Of a stretch of DNA of 64,000 bases, positions 54,901 to 59,199 are shown one piece after another; position 1 is the stretch's first letter; each line of letters opens with the position of its first letter. Position numbers and translations under genes: made by a program. Under the pieces are notes generated by a model, which was not told where the DNA came from, ran no database searches, and saw nothing but the letters and a program-made list of their open reading frames with translations. Origin of the DNA: Semisulcospira habei (lineage: Eukaryota > Mollusca > Gastropoda > Semisulcospiridae); assembly GCA_036245525.1 (NCBI GenBank), contig BTPG01000002.1, positions 163,333,876 to 163,397,875 of the forward strand, given 5' to 3'.

Positions 54901-57868
54901 AGCCCCAGCAGTCGACGAGGGCTCCTGAGGATACTATGTCTCTTGCTGACATCACTTTGTGAATACTATGTTTACTGGACGCCGGCTTGGGCTCGTTGGA
55001 GTTGAATTATCCCTTCGGCTGTCTGTAGCGAGTTTCTTTTGGGAGATGATTCAGGAATTATCGCGACAAAACCCATTACCATGTAGCCCGAGGGTTAGAA
55101 AACTTTGCGGGGAAGAAGCAAACATTACTAGCGTAACAGGACATGATACAAGCAGTCCGAAGTGACACTGATAGTAGTGAGGTTATGGTTACGTCAGTCG
55201 AAAGATGAGTTCAAACGAACGGGAGAGAAGTCGTCACGGCAGAAAAGCAGTGTGTCACAAGCTTAGACAAGACTCCGAAAATCTCCACGAGGCATAGATC
55301 CTTATGAGCCCTCTGGGCTCACGAAGATCTATGCCTCTTGGAGATGTTCCGAGTGTTGTCTGTGCTTCTGGTTATCCGCCGTGACGACTTCGCTCCCGTT
55401 CGTTGTTTGAACTCATCGTTCGACGTAACCATAACCTCACTACTATCAGTGTCACTTCGGACTGCTTGTATCATGTCCTGTTATGGCGTAAGCATAACCC
55501 CACCAGTGTTGCTAACCAGTTTGCTTCGTACAACATGAGATCTAGGTGCTCATAAAGGCCCTGAAGCGCTCCGCCTTGTCCCCCACAATGTACTCACCGC
55601 TGGGGCCAGTTGCATGATCGAGCTTATTCCTGCACCAGCCACTAAGCAAGGTGCGCCGCTATAGCGGCGCACCTTGCTTAGTGGCTGGTGCAGGACTAGG
55701 CTCGCTCATGCAACTGACCCCTGGCTCGGAGAAGGTGTGACAGGTCTGACGACCAGGGTCCGTTCGACACAGTCCCAGGGCATGACACACGCGGTCTGGG
55801 TCAGCGTCCTGGGCGATCCTGCATACATTATGTACAAGAGAGAGAGAGAAAGAGAGAGAGAGAGCGAGAATAAATGGTTCTTAACTTCTGTCGTTCATGT
55901 CCTAAATGTGTTCTGGTCTGAATTTGGACCTTATGGTCTAGACAATAAGGCCCAGAATTAGAGATCAGCATGGAAATTACCATCTTCACCGTCACAGTAA
56001 TCATCACCAAATGCATCATTATCATCGTCGTTGTCAGCACTCTTATCCACAAAATCGTAAACACCAGCTAGTTGTATTTCTCAAATTTTGGTGGCATGTA
56101 ACAACTATTTACCACTTACAGGACTGATATGGACCGACCATGATAATTCAAGGGTAGTGTAAGATTGGCTTGCGCCTGATAGCGCCCAGCTAATCTGGCG
56201 CTACCCTTGAATTATCATGGTCAATCCACCTCCTGCTGTAGTGCTCAGGGGCGAAAAGTCCGGAATAACAGACCAGCAAACAATTCATCACCATCATCGT
56301 CACAGCCGTCAATGAATTCAACATCGTTGCAATCATCATCATCGTAGTCAGTCATCATCACCACACCACAAAAATCGTCACCATTGTCCTCATCATTATT
56401 ATCATCGTCGTTAAAACCGCCGCTACCACTGAACGCCAGCACCTCAAGCACCTGTGTCATCACCGCCGTGCACTCGCCACACATCCATGTACTTTCGGTT
56501 TCAGCGGTAGCGAATCGAGTGAGACAACCAGTGTGATTTATATACTCAAAGACATTCTTATTGTATCTCCGACACATACTCACAGTTCAATGATGAGAGG
56601 CCCGGCGGCCGCTATAAACTGCTTGCAGAACTTCTGGTACTTGTTCGGGTCGGGCAGGTATGAGCACAGTCGCTCCATGGCCTTGGCCACACTCTCATTG
56701 TGAACCTCGCTGGTCTGCTCCACCAGCGCCACGATCACAGAGCACGCTGCACATCAGTAAGAGCATTTTCTTGAGAATATTGGCCCCGTTTCTTTGACTA
56801 TTTTGAAAAATAGAAAAAAATATATTACTATTAACTCATTCGAGACATGCCGCCCAAGGATACGCGGCATAAGCCGCGTATCCGGAGGCGGCACGTCTCG
56901 AATGAGTTCAGTAATACATTGAAGCGTGCTTCTTTCTTAGTTGGGTATTGCCAAGCCGTCCAGATTTGTAATGGCCAAATTATCCTTTGGACGTACCTCA
57001 CGTTTAAAAATGTTACTCGGGCCATCTTCTTGCCCGCCCATCAGTATAAATGTATGTTTCGGACTATATGCCCCATCCAGTTGCTAAGTTGCTCAGCAGC
57101 GCTCTTGTTAATGGCCGAAGAATCTGTCAAAATAGTGTCGTTCCGCCGGAAAAAGAAAGTCTAAAAATTATACAACATTCATGTTTTCCGTCTTTGGCCA
57201 GGATTACACTGAAGACACTGTAGTCCACTGAAAAAAAAACAACAGAATTCATCATGGTACACGCAAAGTCACAGCCGGCACAACATGATGGCAATGTTGT
57301 TGTCGTTCGCAGAATCACAGTTGGAAATCGGGTAAGTGGATAAATGATGCCGTGATGATCCTCCCCGCCTTGACCCGCTACTGACGATGCCGTTCGGCCG
57401 TGGAACGTAGTTACGCGTCTTTTCAGCCGAATGGTATTAATGTCGGCTACCCAATGCACACTGAAAAGACCTTCGGGACCAACATCGGCCCGATGGCCTT
57501 TGCGCACTGGGCGAGGGTTTTGGTCGAGGTGATTCCAGCAGGAATCACCTTACAAGACTAAGAGACGGGCTGCAGAATTAAAACTACAAGGTCGGAAACA
57601 CTATCCATAGTAGTGAACCCCCCGTACCTGTGGGGACCTCATCTGTATCTATGGCCTCTTGCAGTGGGTGTTTCTCGGTTAGTCTTTACAGTCGATCCAT
57701 CTCCATCGGTTGTCCGCTTTGGAAATGAAAGAGATAAGCTTACTTACTGGCGCAGTTGGATCCTCCGTTGACATCGCCAAACTTGGCCGCGGCTCTGGCA
57801 GACGTTGGAAAAAGACACACCACGGGACATACAGCCACTGCCGCGAACAACACGCAGCGAAACATCAT
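30894..57868 (-). CDS. AOAH: Acyloxyacyl hydrolase (AOAH), 18 exon positions, coding exon 3 interrupted
   Basis: All exons from ATG (57868) to TGA (30894) were read by eye with GT-AG borders and matching phases. Without the exon 3 insert and using one of two alternative exon 12 copies, the ORF is 580 residues, close to vertebrate AOAH (about 575). Domains: signal peptide ~1-28, saposin-like domain ~38-120 with conserved cysteines, then an SGNH/GDSL hydrolase with GDSISAHFH (Ser ~259), VGNDVC (Asn ~374) and EPVDGFH (Asp ~531, His ~534). The C-terminus keeps the family ending FGDQGG. AOAH removes secondary acyl chains from lipid A of bacterial lipopolysaccharide, usually in lysosomes or after secretion. 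As sequenced, the exon 3 insert adds an in-frame stop, so this allele may be null unless splicing bypasses it. Similarity is from recall, not a search. Confidence 0.92.
31200..31440. repeat. Low-complexity A/T-rich DNA with C- and T-runs
   Basis: A CCCACCCC run at 31190-31208, A-runs and TAAATAAA repeats. No gene. Confidence 0.7.
31618..31790 (+). mobile_element. HP-B hairpin element
   Basis: Clean palindrome GCAAGAGGCGTAGATCCTCA / complement. A relative with the same CTCGAGACCAAAAAAACCCC-like flank is at 44858-45029. Confidence 0.8.
31823..32235 (+). mobile_element. HP-B element with tandemly amplified arm
   Basis: Begins as a normal HP-B (TTAACTGGAGTGGTAGC left flank, full palindrome to about 32003). 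Then the arm GGGGGCTCATGAGGATCTAT plus GCCTATTTTTGACATGC repeats about six more times in direct orientation, with one copy carrying TTACATTACTTTGTATCC. DIRS-4 interrupts the array; it continues at 39476. Confidence 0.85.
32632..33420 (+). repeat. Tandem triplication (~280-bp unit) in DIRS-4 leader/gag start
   Basis: GCCATTCCGCCATGGACAGG-type start, CTGGGCCGGACGTCGGGCTT and TCGCCTTTCATGTTTGGGT recur from about 32632, 32909 and 33189. Confidence 0.8.
33661..34671. mobile_element. 1-kb foldback element with TTAA ends inside DIRS-4
   Basis: Imperfect inverted arms of about 300 bp: TTAAAGCTGAG, CGTGTTTTAAAAAGACTCTA and CAGACCACTTCCTGT recur inverted as CAGGAAGTGGCCTGT, TTTTTTTAAAACACG and CTCAGCTTTAA. 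The middle (about 34000-34390) is unrelated, with a GA tract at 34094-34118. Bounded by TTAA on both sides. No transposase, so non-autonomous. Confidence 0.78.
34672..35800 (+). repeat. ~110-bp tandem array in DIRS-4 gag region, about 10 units
   Basis: Each unit has CCCGCTGACTCCTCCGGCGA, GTCGCC, GCTACGTGCCCCCCTCCTTG and CCCCGGGCACCGCGACC. An A-rich stretch at 35009-35040 interrupts one unit. It is related to the duplicated gag block in DIRS-2 at 11840-12336. Confidence 0.88.
35862..35970 (+). rRNA. Degenerate 5S rRNA-like segment in DIRS-4
   Basis: CCTACGGCCTTCCACG, CACCGGTTCTCGTCTG, TTCACCGAAGGGAAGC and TTAGCACTTGGATGGGTG follow animal 5S rRNA order with many substitutions and small indels. 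It lies upstream of the gag C-terminal block, a different place from the 5S-like insert in DIRS-2. It is a pseudogene. Confidence 0.72.
36000..36480 (+). pseudogene. DIRS-4 gag C-terminal remnant
   Basis: CCTGTGGGTACCTGCGTCTT followed by CCTGGCAGTCTCTGAAGGA parallels the LGGSLLFGDTWQTVKEASKD coding region of DIRS-3. Upstream sequence is gag-like but frame-shifted. Confidence 0.55.
36500..37900 (+). pseudogene. DIRS-4 RT / RNase H remnant
   Basis: Pieces include an ARHGSPAS block near 36575-36605 matching the RHDSPAFY start of RT, and RNase H-tail pieces LPARHTPG and DALSIPWD-type sequence (SIPWDRLVAYTYPPAVLV at about 37706-37760). Multiple frames and stops. Confidence 0.65.
37905..39015 (+). 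pseudogene. DIRS-4 tyrosine recombinase, broken
   Basis: The N-terminal core is in one frame (SARRPSTRRVYEGKW near 38020), the arginine block TAARVSELHALSS lies near 38420, and the last frame (38621-39061) keeps RAHEVRAMAASLAFDRN and FARVYLCDL. Most catalytic residues survive but frames do not connect. Confidence 0.78.
39126..39232. repeat. DIRS-4 internal complementary region
   Basis: Reverse complement gives right tip (ATTAA) joined to left tip (TTTGTTTCCTC), matching both genomic ends. Confidence 0.8.
39476..39610 (+). mobile_element. HP-B array continuation after DIRS-4
   Basis: Two more arm units (CTCACGAGGATCTATGCC, CTCATGAGGATCTATGTC) and the normal HP-B right flank TCTTGCAGTTGGATCGTG. 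Confidence 0.8.
39664..39766 (-). CDS. AOAH: AOAH exon 17 (103 bp)
   Basis: RAEELSAVLQDVAKKNQTYY to FRVFYSDNPINS. Phase 0 in, 1 out; acceptor TATCCAG, donor GTGAGT. Confidence 0.88.
39941..40056. repeat. CA-repeat microsatellite
   Basis: (CA)n with a few CACG and CATA interruptions, in AOAH intron 16. Confidence 0.95.
40085..40268 (+). mobile_element. HP-B hairpin element
   Basis: Palindrome AGAGGCATAGATCCTCATGA / complement around CCCGCAACTGCGGGG, with HP-B flanks. Confidence 0.8.
40391..40450 (-). CDS. AOAH: AOAH exon 16 (60 bp)
   Basis: ISPCSGWMNTNETVRNMTTE, with the SPCxGWM signature. Phase 0; acceptor TTGCAG, donor GTAAAT. Confidence 0.9.
40600..40770 (-). mobile_element. HP-B hairpin element, inverted
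   Basis: GAGACATAGATCCTCATGAG / CTCATGAGGATCTGTGCC, then TTGCTGACACCACTTTG in the orientation opposite to 40085-40268. Confidence 0.75.
40876..41084 (+). mobile_element. HP-B hairpin element
   Basis: TTAACCCCCCGTCCCTGCC left and CAGTGAAGGGTTAA right ends, with a long clean palindrome around CCCGCAGTTGCGGG. Confidence 0.82.
41347..41502 (-). CDS. AOAH: AOAH exon 15 (156 bp)
   Basis: VFLVGLADGRVLYDSLKNHI, HPIGRYWNKFTYAQFYDYF and NCLQ; matches the AOAH hydrolase core. 52 codons in phase 0. Confidence 0.92.
41640..41870 (+). mobile_element. HP-F hairpin element, uninterrupted
   Basis: Arms GTCACCTGTCATTAAAGACC and GGTCTTTAATGACAGGTGG, with CTACAGCCAC repeats in the loop. It is the empty-site reference for the insertions at 9850 and 27859. 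Confidence 0.78.
42003..42081 (-). CDS. AOAH: AOAH exon 14 (79 bp)
   Basis: DDTFAHMTKPSEMRANVLRT then LEYL. Phase 2 in, 0 out; donor GTAAGA. Confidence 0.88.
42082..42761. other. AOAH intron 13 with G-runs
   Basis: Contains G-runs at about 42316-42330, 42421-42439 and 42489-42498 and a duplicated CTCAAGCTAAACATTC-type segment. No exon or element recognised. Confidence 0.5.
42762..42836 (-). CDS. AOAH: AOAH exon 13: GND block
   Basis: LARTQGKDMPLVVIYALVGN followed by DVCNG; GND contributes the conserved Asn of the SGNH fold. Phase 2 in, 2 out. Confidence 0.92.
43090..43195 (+). repeat. HP-A right-half remnant
   Basis: GGCTAATCGGGCTCTACCCC and GAGTTATCATGGTCGC match one HP-A arm only. Confidence 0.5.
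43276..43365. mobile_element. HP-C hairpin element
   Basis: Perfect arms GACGAACGGCATCCGGATAC and complement meeting at GGCTTAAGCTTAAGCC; ends GAATGGGTTAA. Confidence 0.82.
43739..43805 (+). mobile_element. HP-D hairpin fragment
   Basis: GTCGGAATCATCGCGACAAA and CAGCCAAAGGGTTAA match one HP-D arm. Confidence 0.55.
43839..43878 (-). CDS. AOAH: AOAH exon 12b (40 bp, alternative copy)
   Basis: Encodes GARSGSMDNPIME with CCCAG acceptor and GTAGGA donor, same length and phases as 12a. Either copy joins exon 11 to exon 13 in frame; using both adds 40 nt and shifts the frame. Confidence 0.85.
43925..43964 (-). CDS. AOAH: AOAH exon 12a (40 bp, alternative copy)
   Basis: Encodes GADSNSMVKPIME with both splice sites (CCAG acceptor, GTGAGT donor), phase 1 in, 2 out. 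Homologous to exon 12b, from which it is separated by 46 nt. Confidence 0.85.
44000..44410. other. AOAH intron with many short inverted GACGA-type motifs
   Basis: CGAAGGACAAATCGCA, CGAACGACAAGTCGTT and ATTGTCGCATCGACGACGG recur in several orientations. Possibly a decayed hairpin element; family not recognised. Confidence 0.35.
44455..44646 (-). mobile_element. HP-A hairpin element, inverted
   Basis: Palindrome around GACGCCGACAGGCGC; right end GGGCTGAATGGGTTAA, left flank ATTTTGGAGGCGTCATC. Confidence 0.78.
44858..45029 (+). mobile_element. HP-B hairpin element
   Basis: TTAACCCGCTCCTGACGC left flank and palindrome ATAGATCCTCATGAGCCCC / complement; the right arm is shortened. Confidence 0.75.
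45056..45468 (-). mobile_element. HP-A' hairpin element with partial direct duplication
   Basis: A ~140-bp block (ACCTATATCATACTGAGGCT to TTGTGCCAGAATA) is present twice, at about 45060 and 45223, then the palindrome with a doubled GGCGCCAAGCTATTCTGGAA arm. Ends GAATGATACGGGTTAA. Confidence 0.78.
45595..45711 (-). CDS. AOAH: AOAH exon 11 (117 bp)
   Basis: LGFNNWTEVIRGPIDSVYLR and NLCNHRDYQNIAVN; CNHRDYQNI is highly conserved in AOAH. Phase 1 in, 1 out. Confidence 0.92.
45866..45948. repeat. Unclassified hairpin, 26-bp arms
   Basis: CAAACCAAGAGGAATCACTC opposite GAGTGATTCCTCTTGGTTTG, with a 30-base loop. It lies close to the acceptor side of AOAH exon 11. Confidence 0.8.
45984..46222 (+). 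mobile_element. HP-A hairpin element with poly-C run
   Basis: TTAACACATTACCCCC to CGAAATGGGTTAA; clean palindrome around GGCGCCATCAGGCGCC; C-run at 46147-46169 in the right flank. Confidence 0.8.
46625..46694 (-). CDS. AOAH: AOAH exon 10 (70 bp)
   Basis: KAFEHLDFILENEIDWPELS. Acceptor ACTAG, donor GTGGGT, phase 0 in, 1 out. The intron before it holds an RTE element. Confidence 0.87.
46993..50273 (+). mobile_element. RTE-1: full-length RTE-like non-LTR retrotransposon
   Basis: A 185-bp leader, one 1025-codon ORF and a (TGA)n/(ATG)n tail from 50253 in which the ORF stop codon is the first repeat unit, as is typical of the compact RTE clade. It is inserted in the loop of an HP-A hairpin. The 5' sequence matches the second copy from position 46993 (offset 14614). 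A short target duplication of about CAGGC is possible but cannot be separated from chance overlap with the element start. Confidence 0.88.
47178..50255 (+). CDS. RTE-1 endonuclease-reverse transcriptase
   Basis: The N-terminal APE-type endonuclease has GTWNVRTLYQCGKVKELT (about 54-72), DIVGLAEVRWTG, QVYAPTADHDDEE, LGDWNAKIG and SDHNLVLTSLKLKL (about 300). The RT domain has GKSPGVDNVPAELLKHGG, EEQAGFRVGRSTVEQIFN, FIDFRKAFDRVWHDGLW, RQGCLLSPVLFNIFLEKIM and the catalytic FADDIDLMAG (about 757-766), then FKYLGATLSKDG. The C-terminus has SILLYGCETWTLLADSEKK and a basic RRRGRQRKSW stretch. No frameshift or stop, so the protein could be active in target-primed reverse transcription. Length and layout fit RTE elements. 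Confidence 0.93.
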   Translation: MKGLMDKQQNKNNMPDRSGPGSPTTAHPIGGLQGGGDKCVTGTKPTIKLPTQGITIGTWNVRTLYQCGKVKELTHELKRYRWDIVGLAEVRWTGFGETTTDEGHKIWFSGKETKHEHGVAFIVRKEVAGTVISCTPVSSRLISIRISARPHNITIIQVYAPTADHDDEELEEFYEQLDNIIKKTPKKDILTVLGDWNAKIGPDAYQQWAGTAGKFGLGETNDRGLRLLEFAQSHRLTVANTLHPHKKSRTVTWQSPGGLVHNQIDFILLPRRFKSSVNKAQTRSFPGADIGSDHNLVLTSLKLKLALKRDSKSPRIRFDLQKLKDPEVEELFQAQVGGRFAALTTLDCDVDTLAGNIKEVLLSAAEEVLGKQRKRKQPWVTDDILDLCDERRAWKKKRGQDLTSANKYRLVNKKIRKRMKEAKEDWIEDQCCSVEEGMANGNSKKAYETLRTLTKTQQRTATVIEDSSGQLLTENTAVLNRWTEYCRDLYNYKAEPDTSILQNNQAGARKAEDLPVLAEEVEAAVRGLKGGKSPGVDNVPAELLKHGGEVTTKVLTTLCQKIWEQKKWPVEWTQSLVIPLPKKGNLKQCQNYRTISLISHPSKVILRIILNRLKTFAEELLAEEQAGFRVGRSTVEQIFNCRVLIEKHLQHQRELYHNFIDFRKAFDRVWHDGLWQVMRSFNIEEGLIQMIEALYKNACSAVLLNNQSGEFFRTTIGVRQGCLLSPVLFNIFLEKIMQETLHDHHTSISIGGRSLCNLRFADDIDLMAGSNSELQNLTDKLSSSAGSYGMEISTDKSKVMINTTSDSSSNIHMNGQKLEEVNSFKYLGATLSKDGSCIAEIRIRIGTATSAMARLDRIWRSNSISFTIKYRLYKSLVVSILLYGCETWTLLADSEKKIQAFENKCLRKLLRISYREHKTNEYVRSIVTSLVGPHEPLLATVKRRKLAWFGHVTRHNTLSKTILQGTLEGSRRRGRQRKSWVANIKEWTELEMPDLLATAQNRTQWRALSVAAAFQSPQRPVRARD
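50631..50774 (-). CDS. AOAH: AOAH exon 9: catalytic serine block
   Basis: YEKELCEGTQPRGIAVLGDS with the nucleophilic serine, then ISAHFHLPEEW. 48 codons, phase 0. Donor GTAAGA. Confidence 0.93.
51131..51179 (-). CDS. AOAH: AOAH exon 8 (49 bp)
   Basis: PVDDDYLHDSNCNGIY, ending the acidic metal-binding loop (DSNCNGI). Phase 2 in, 0 out. Confidence 0.9.
51270..51390 (-). repeat. HP-E-like remnant
   Basis: TTGACCTCTACTGACGATAG and GTTATGCGTCTTTTCCGCCG resemble the region at 57370-57515. Confidence 0.4.
51714..51830. mobile_element. HP-E hairpin element
   Basis: GCCAGTACGTACGCAAAACT and CCTTTTGCGTACGTGCTGG form inverted ends, with GAAGTCGGCTCGCGCACGAC inside. Relatives at 57405-57515 and 58085-58215. 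Confidence 0.65.
51892..51964. repeat. (CA)n microsatellite, ~36 units
   Basis: Uninterrupted CA dinucleotides. Confidence 0.97.
52039..52109 (-). CDS. AOAH: AOAH exon 7 (71 bp)
   Basis: TFRGSSWRGKDCDDLNADRH then PGA; the RGxDCxD pattern is typical of AOAH. Phase 0 in, 2 out. Confidence 0.9.
52121..52376. repeat. Tandem duplication (~150 bp) with AAAC microsatellite
   Basis: AGCCATGTAGAGGTTATG and GTCCTTTGAAAAACTCAGTG followed by (CAAA)n occur twice, from 52121 and 52271, directly downstream of the exon 7 acceptor side. Confidence 0.8.
52647..52704 (-). CDS. AOAH: AOAH exon 6 (58 bp)
   Basis: FSSHFPLIDADQDDFSDYI, an acidic calcium-binding-like stretch. Phase 2 in, 0 out. Confidence 0.83.
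52753..53101 (+). mobile_element. HP-A hairpin element interrupted by a foldback
   Basis: TTAACTCATTCAGCCCC start, palindrome CAAGGGTGGTGCC / complement, right flank GATTTCGGTCCTGGGGTA, then the foldback and a return to GGGGTAGAATGTGTTGA. Confidence 0.75.
52941..53080. mobile_element. 140-bp foldback flanked by 12-bp direct repeat
   Basis: Left arm AAAGAAGTACCCAACGGAGA through CTTAGAAAAGACGGGT is repeated in perfect inversion on the right with a tiny loop (GTTGT). GGTCCTGGGGTA flanks both sides (52929-52940, 53081-53092). Confidence 0.8.
53100..53286 (+). mobile_element. HP-A hairpin element, shortened loop
   Basis: The palindrome closes directly at CCAGAATTCTGG, lacking GGCGCC; ends GAATGAGTTAA. 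Confidence 0.78.
53521..53585 (-). CDS. AOAH: AOAH exon 5 (65 bp)
   Basis: WHVGIKICDLPGIKEICQII matches the conserved AOAH segment after the saposin domain. Phase 0 in, 2 out; donor GTAAGT. Confidence 0.87.
53713..53794. mobile_element. HP-C hairpin element
   Basis: ACGTGCCGCCTCCGGACACG / CGTATCCGGAGGCGACGCGT; ends CTCGAATGAGTTAA. Confidence 0.8.
53825..54045. repeat. C-rich low-complexity tracts
   Basis: C-runs at 53827-53836 and five or more runs between 53970 and 54030; strongly C-biased, G-rich on the other strand. Confidence 0.85.
54152..54214 (-). CDS. AOAH: AOAH exon 4 (63 bp)
   Basis: ADFEESVQRGQDVVARYGKG, 21 codons in phase 0, acceptor ACGCAG and donor GTAATG. Corresponds to the linker between the small and large subunit regions. 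Its assignment rests on phase, position and modest similarity. Confidence 0.7.
54215..54580. other. AOAH intron 3 sequence
   Basis: No repeat or coding region recognised apart from a short inverted pair TACCCAGAGAGCA / CTCTCTGGGT at about 54446 and 54500. Confidence 0.4.
54584..54789 (+). mobile_element. HP-A hairpin element
   Basis: Long clean palindrome around GGCGCCGACAGGCGCC; right flank CTTGGTGCATAGTCGTTAAA, ends GAATGAGCTAA. Confidence 0.82.
54838..55097 (-). mobile_element. HP-B / HP-D composite
   Basis: TTAACCCCTTGACTGCCGGG, an HP-B arm (ATCTTCACGAGCCCCAGC), TTGCTGACATCACTTTG, then an HP-D arm (CAGGAATTATCGCGACAAAA). Two families fused or nested. Confidence 0.6.
55117..55533. mobile_element. 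~400-bp palindrome with an HP-B core
   Basis: GACATGATACAAGCAGTCCG, ACACTGATAGTAGTGAGGTT and AGAAGTCGTCACGGC on the left all recur inverted on the right, and the centre is an HP-B palindrome (GAGGCATAGATCCTTATGAG / complement). It lies in AOAH intron 3. Confidence 0.85.
55598..55818 (-). CDS. AOAH: AOAH exon 3, interrupted by a palindromic insert
   Basis: Encodes IAQDADPDRVCHALGLCRTD and QTCHTFSEP, then enters the inserted palindrome at 55603-55720. Exon length is 221 bp; subtracting 118 bp plus a 3-bp duplication leaves 100 bp, exactly the phase 2-in, phase 0-out exon that its neighbours need. The insert reads to an in-frame TAG at 55661-55659. The donor GTGAGT after the insert is intact. 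Confidence 0.85.
55603..55720. mobile_element. 118-bp palindromic element in AOAH exon 3
   Basis: Inverted repeat: GGGCCAGTTGCATGATCGAG opposite CTCGCTCATGCAACTGACCC, with an inner perfect stretch ending GCGCCGCTATAGCGGCGC at the centre. Flanked by CTG at 55600-55602 and 55721-55723, a 3-bp target duplication. Not related in sequence to HP-A or HP-B, and it lacks TTAA ends. Confidence 0.85.
55838..55868. repeat. (GA)n microsatellite
   Basis: GAGAGAGA tract directly upstream (in gene direction) of the exon 3 acceptor. Confidence 0.9.
56082..56258 (-). mobile_element. HP-A hairpin element, inverted
   Basis: Palindrome arms GACCATGATAATTCAAGGG / complement around a diverged GCGCCTGATAGCGCC. 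Confidence 0.75.
56275..56420. repeat. Interrupted ATC/ATT trinucleotide repeat
   Basis: CATCATCATCGTAG, CATCATTATTATCATCG and similar runs. Confidence 0.8.
56584..56746 (-). CDS. AOAH: AOAH exon 2: saposin-like domain
   Basis: CSVIVALVEQTSEVHNESVA and MERLCSYLPDPNKYQKFCKQ match the AOAH saposin fold with its cysteine spacing. Acceptor GTGCAG, donor GTGAGT, phase 1 in, phase 2 out. Confidence 0.9.
56831..56909. mobile_element. HP-C hairpin element
   Basis: TTAACTCATTCGAGACATGC / GCACGTCTCGAATGAGTT, core GGATACGCGGCATAAGCCGC. Confidence 0.82.
57370..57560. mobile_element. HP-E / HP-D composite
   Basis: GACCCGCTACTGACGATGCC, AAAGACCTTCGGGACCAACA and GATGGCCTTTGCGCAC resemble HP-E; GAGGTGATTCCAGCAGGAAT is HP-D-like. 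Confidence 0.5.
57748..57868 (-). CDS. AOAH: AOAH exon 1: start and signal peptide
   Basis: ATG ATG at 57868-57863, then FRCVLFAAVAVCPVVC, a hydrophobic signal-peptide core, and ends SNCA before donor GTAAG. The first ATG is chosen; the second would drop one residue. 121 coding bases, leaving in phase 1. Confidence 0.85.
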
Positions 57869-58084
57869 GCGAGCGCCCTAAAATGATCGATTATCTTGCG
57901 AGTCAATCAACTGCTTAAATGTATGTATTTTCAGTTCAGTTGCCTCGAGGCCAAACGAAGACCGATTGTTTATTCTCCCCTACTGCTACGTACATACACT
58001 GAAACCAAAATTTCTTTCAGCGATGCGTACTAAGTAAATGATGCACACACCGAGAAGACTGCCCGTCAAAGTGGAGTTAGACCT
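57869..58084. other. AOAH upstream region
   Basis: Immediate 5' flank of AOAH. No TATA box or other promoter element can be assigned with confidence. Confidence 0.4.
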
Positions 58085-58215
58085 TGATCAAACGTAAGAC
58101 AGGTGACCAAAAGGTCCTCGGGCCGACATCGGCAGCAGCCGGGTTGACCCGCGCACGACAGTGCGCGGACCGACTGCTGCCGACATCGGCCCGATGGTCT
58201 TTTGCTTAATGTCGG
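58085..58215. mobile_element. HP-E hairpin element
   Basis: CAAAAGGTCCTCGGGCCGAC opposite GCCCGATGGTCTTTTG, with GTTGACCCGCGCACGACAGT at the centre. Confidence 0.75.
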
Positions 58216-58349
58216 AGTATCGTGAACACTCGTATCAACAAATATCAAACTGTGATTGTGTTAGTCGGTCAGTCATCTGCACTGGATAATCAGTGTCAAT
58301 CATTCAGGTACTGTAGGTCACGAATCTGTCACTCCAAGCACCAACTGCC

Positions 58350-58766
58350 CGAGATGGATCGAGCTTGACAGGTCAAGGGTAGTGCCTGATTAGCTTGGCG
58401 CCAAACTAATCAGGCATTAACTTTGTGCTGCCAAGGTGGACCTTTTCTGTGAGGAGGAAAGTCTAAATAATGGCCATTTGGCTCTGGAAGTGAAAGATGT
58501 ATTGTTATCAAGGCTCTCTTTTATAATACTTATGGGGGAGAAAGCTATATCCATGAGTACAAATATATATATATATAAGCTATTATGGCCTAAATGTAAT
58601 TGCCAGATACTTTAGCTTCAAGCACTAACTTTGCGCTGCCAAGGTGGATCTTTTCTGTGAGGAGAAAAGGCTAAATGGCCATTTGGCTCTGGAAGTGAAA
58701 GATGTATTGTTATCAAGGCTCTCTTTCTTTCATTATACTTGTGAGAGAGAAAGCTATATCCCACGA

Positions 58767-58821
<55 letters not shown>

Positions 58822-59165
58822 CATTATGGCCTACATGTAATTGCCAGATACTTTTGCTTGACCACTTGTCCATTGCCACTTAAATCTTGGCATGTTACAC
58901 TATATCAGAAATTGAGGTCAAGGGTAGTGCCCGATTAGCTTGCGCCAAACTAATCTGGCACTAACTTTGTGCTGCCAAGGTGGACCTTTTCTGAGTAGTC
59001 TCAATAATGGCCATTTGGCTCTGGAAGTGAAAGGTGTATTGTTATCAGTACTACCTTTCATACTTGCTAGAGAAAAAACTATATCCATGAGTACAGATAT
59101 ATATTTAAAAAAAGCTATTATGGCCTACATGTAATTGCCAAATACTTTTGTTCGACCATTGCCAT
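58350..59165 (+). repeat. Three tandem ~200-280-bp units with HP-A half-hairpins and AT tracts
   Basis: CTTTGTGCTGCCAAGGTGGA, ATGGCCATTTGGCTCTGGAA, TGTATTGTTATCA and CCTACATGTAATTGCC recur from about 58429, 58628 and 58962. Two units are preceded by a shortened HP-A loop (GCTTGGCGCCAAACTAATC type). The second has (AT)n at 58769-58818. Confidence 0.82.
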
Positions 59166-59199
59166 TTAAATCTTAGCACGTTTCACTATATCAGAAATT

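Noticed and set aside
55695..55725. Alternative donor GTCAGT at the start of the exon 3 insert
   Set aside because: It would leave exon 3 in phase 2, while exon 4 starts in phase 0, so it does not rescue the reading frame.
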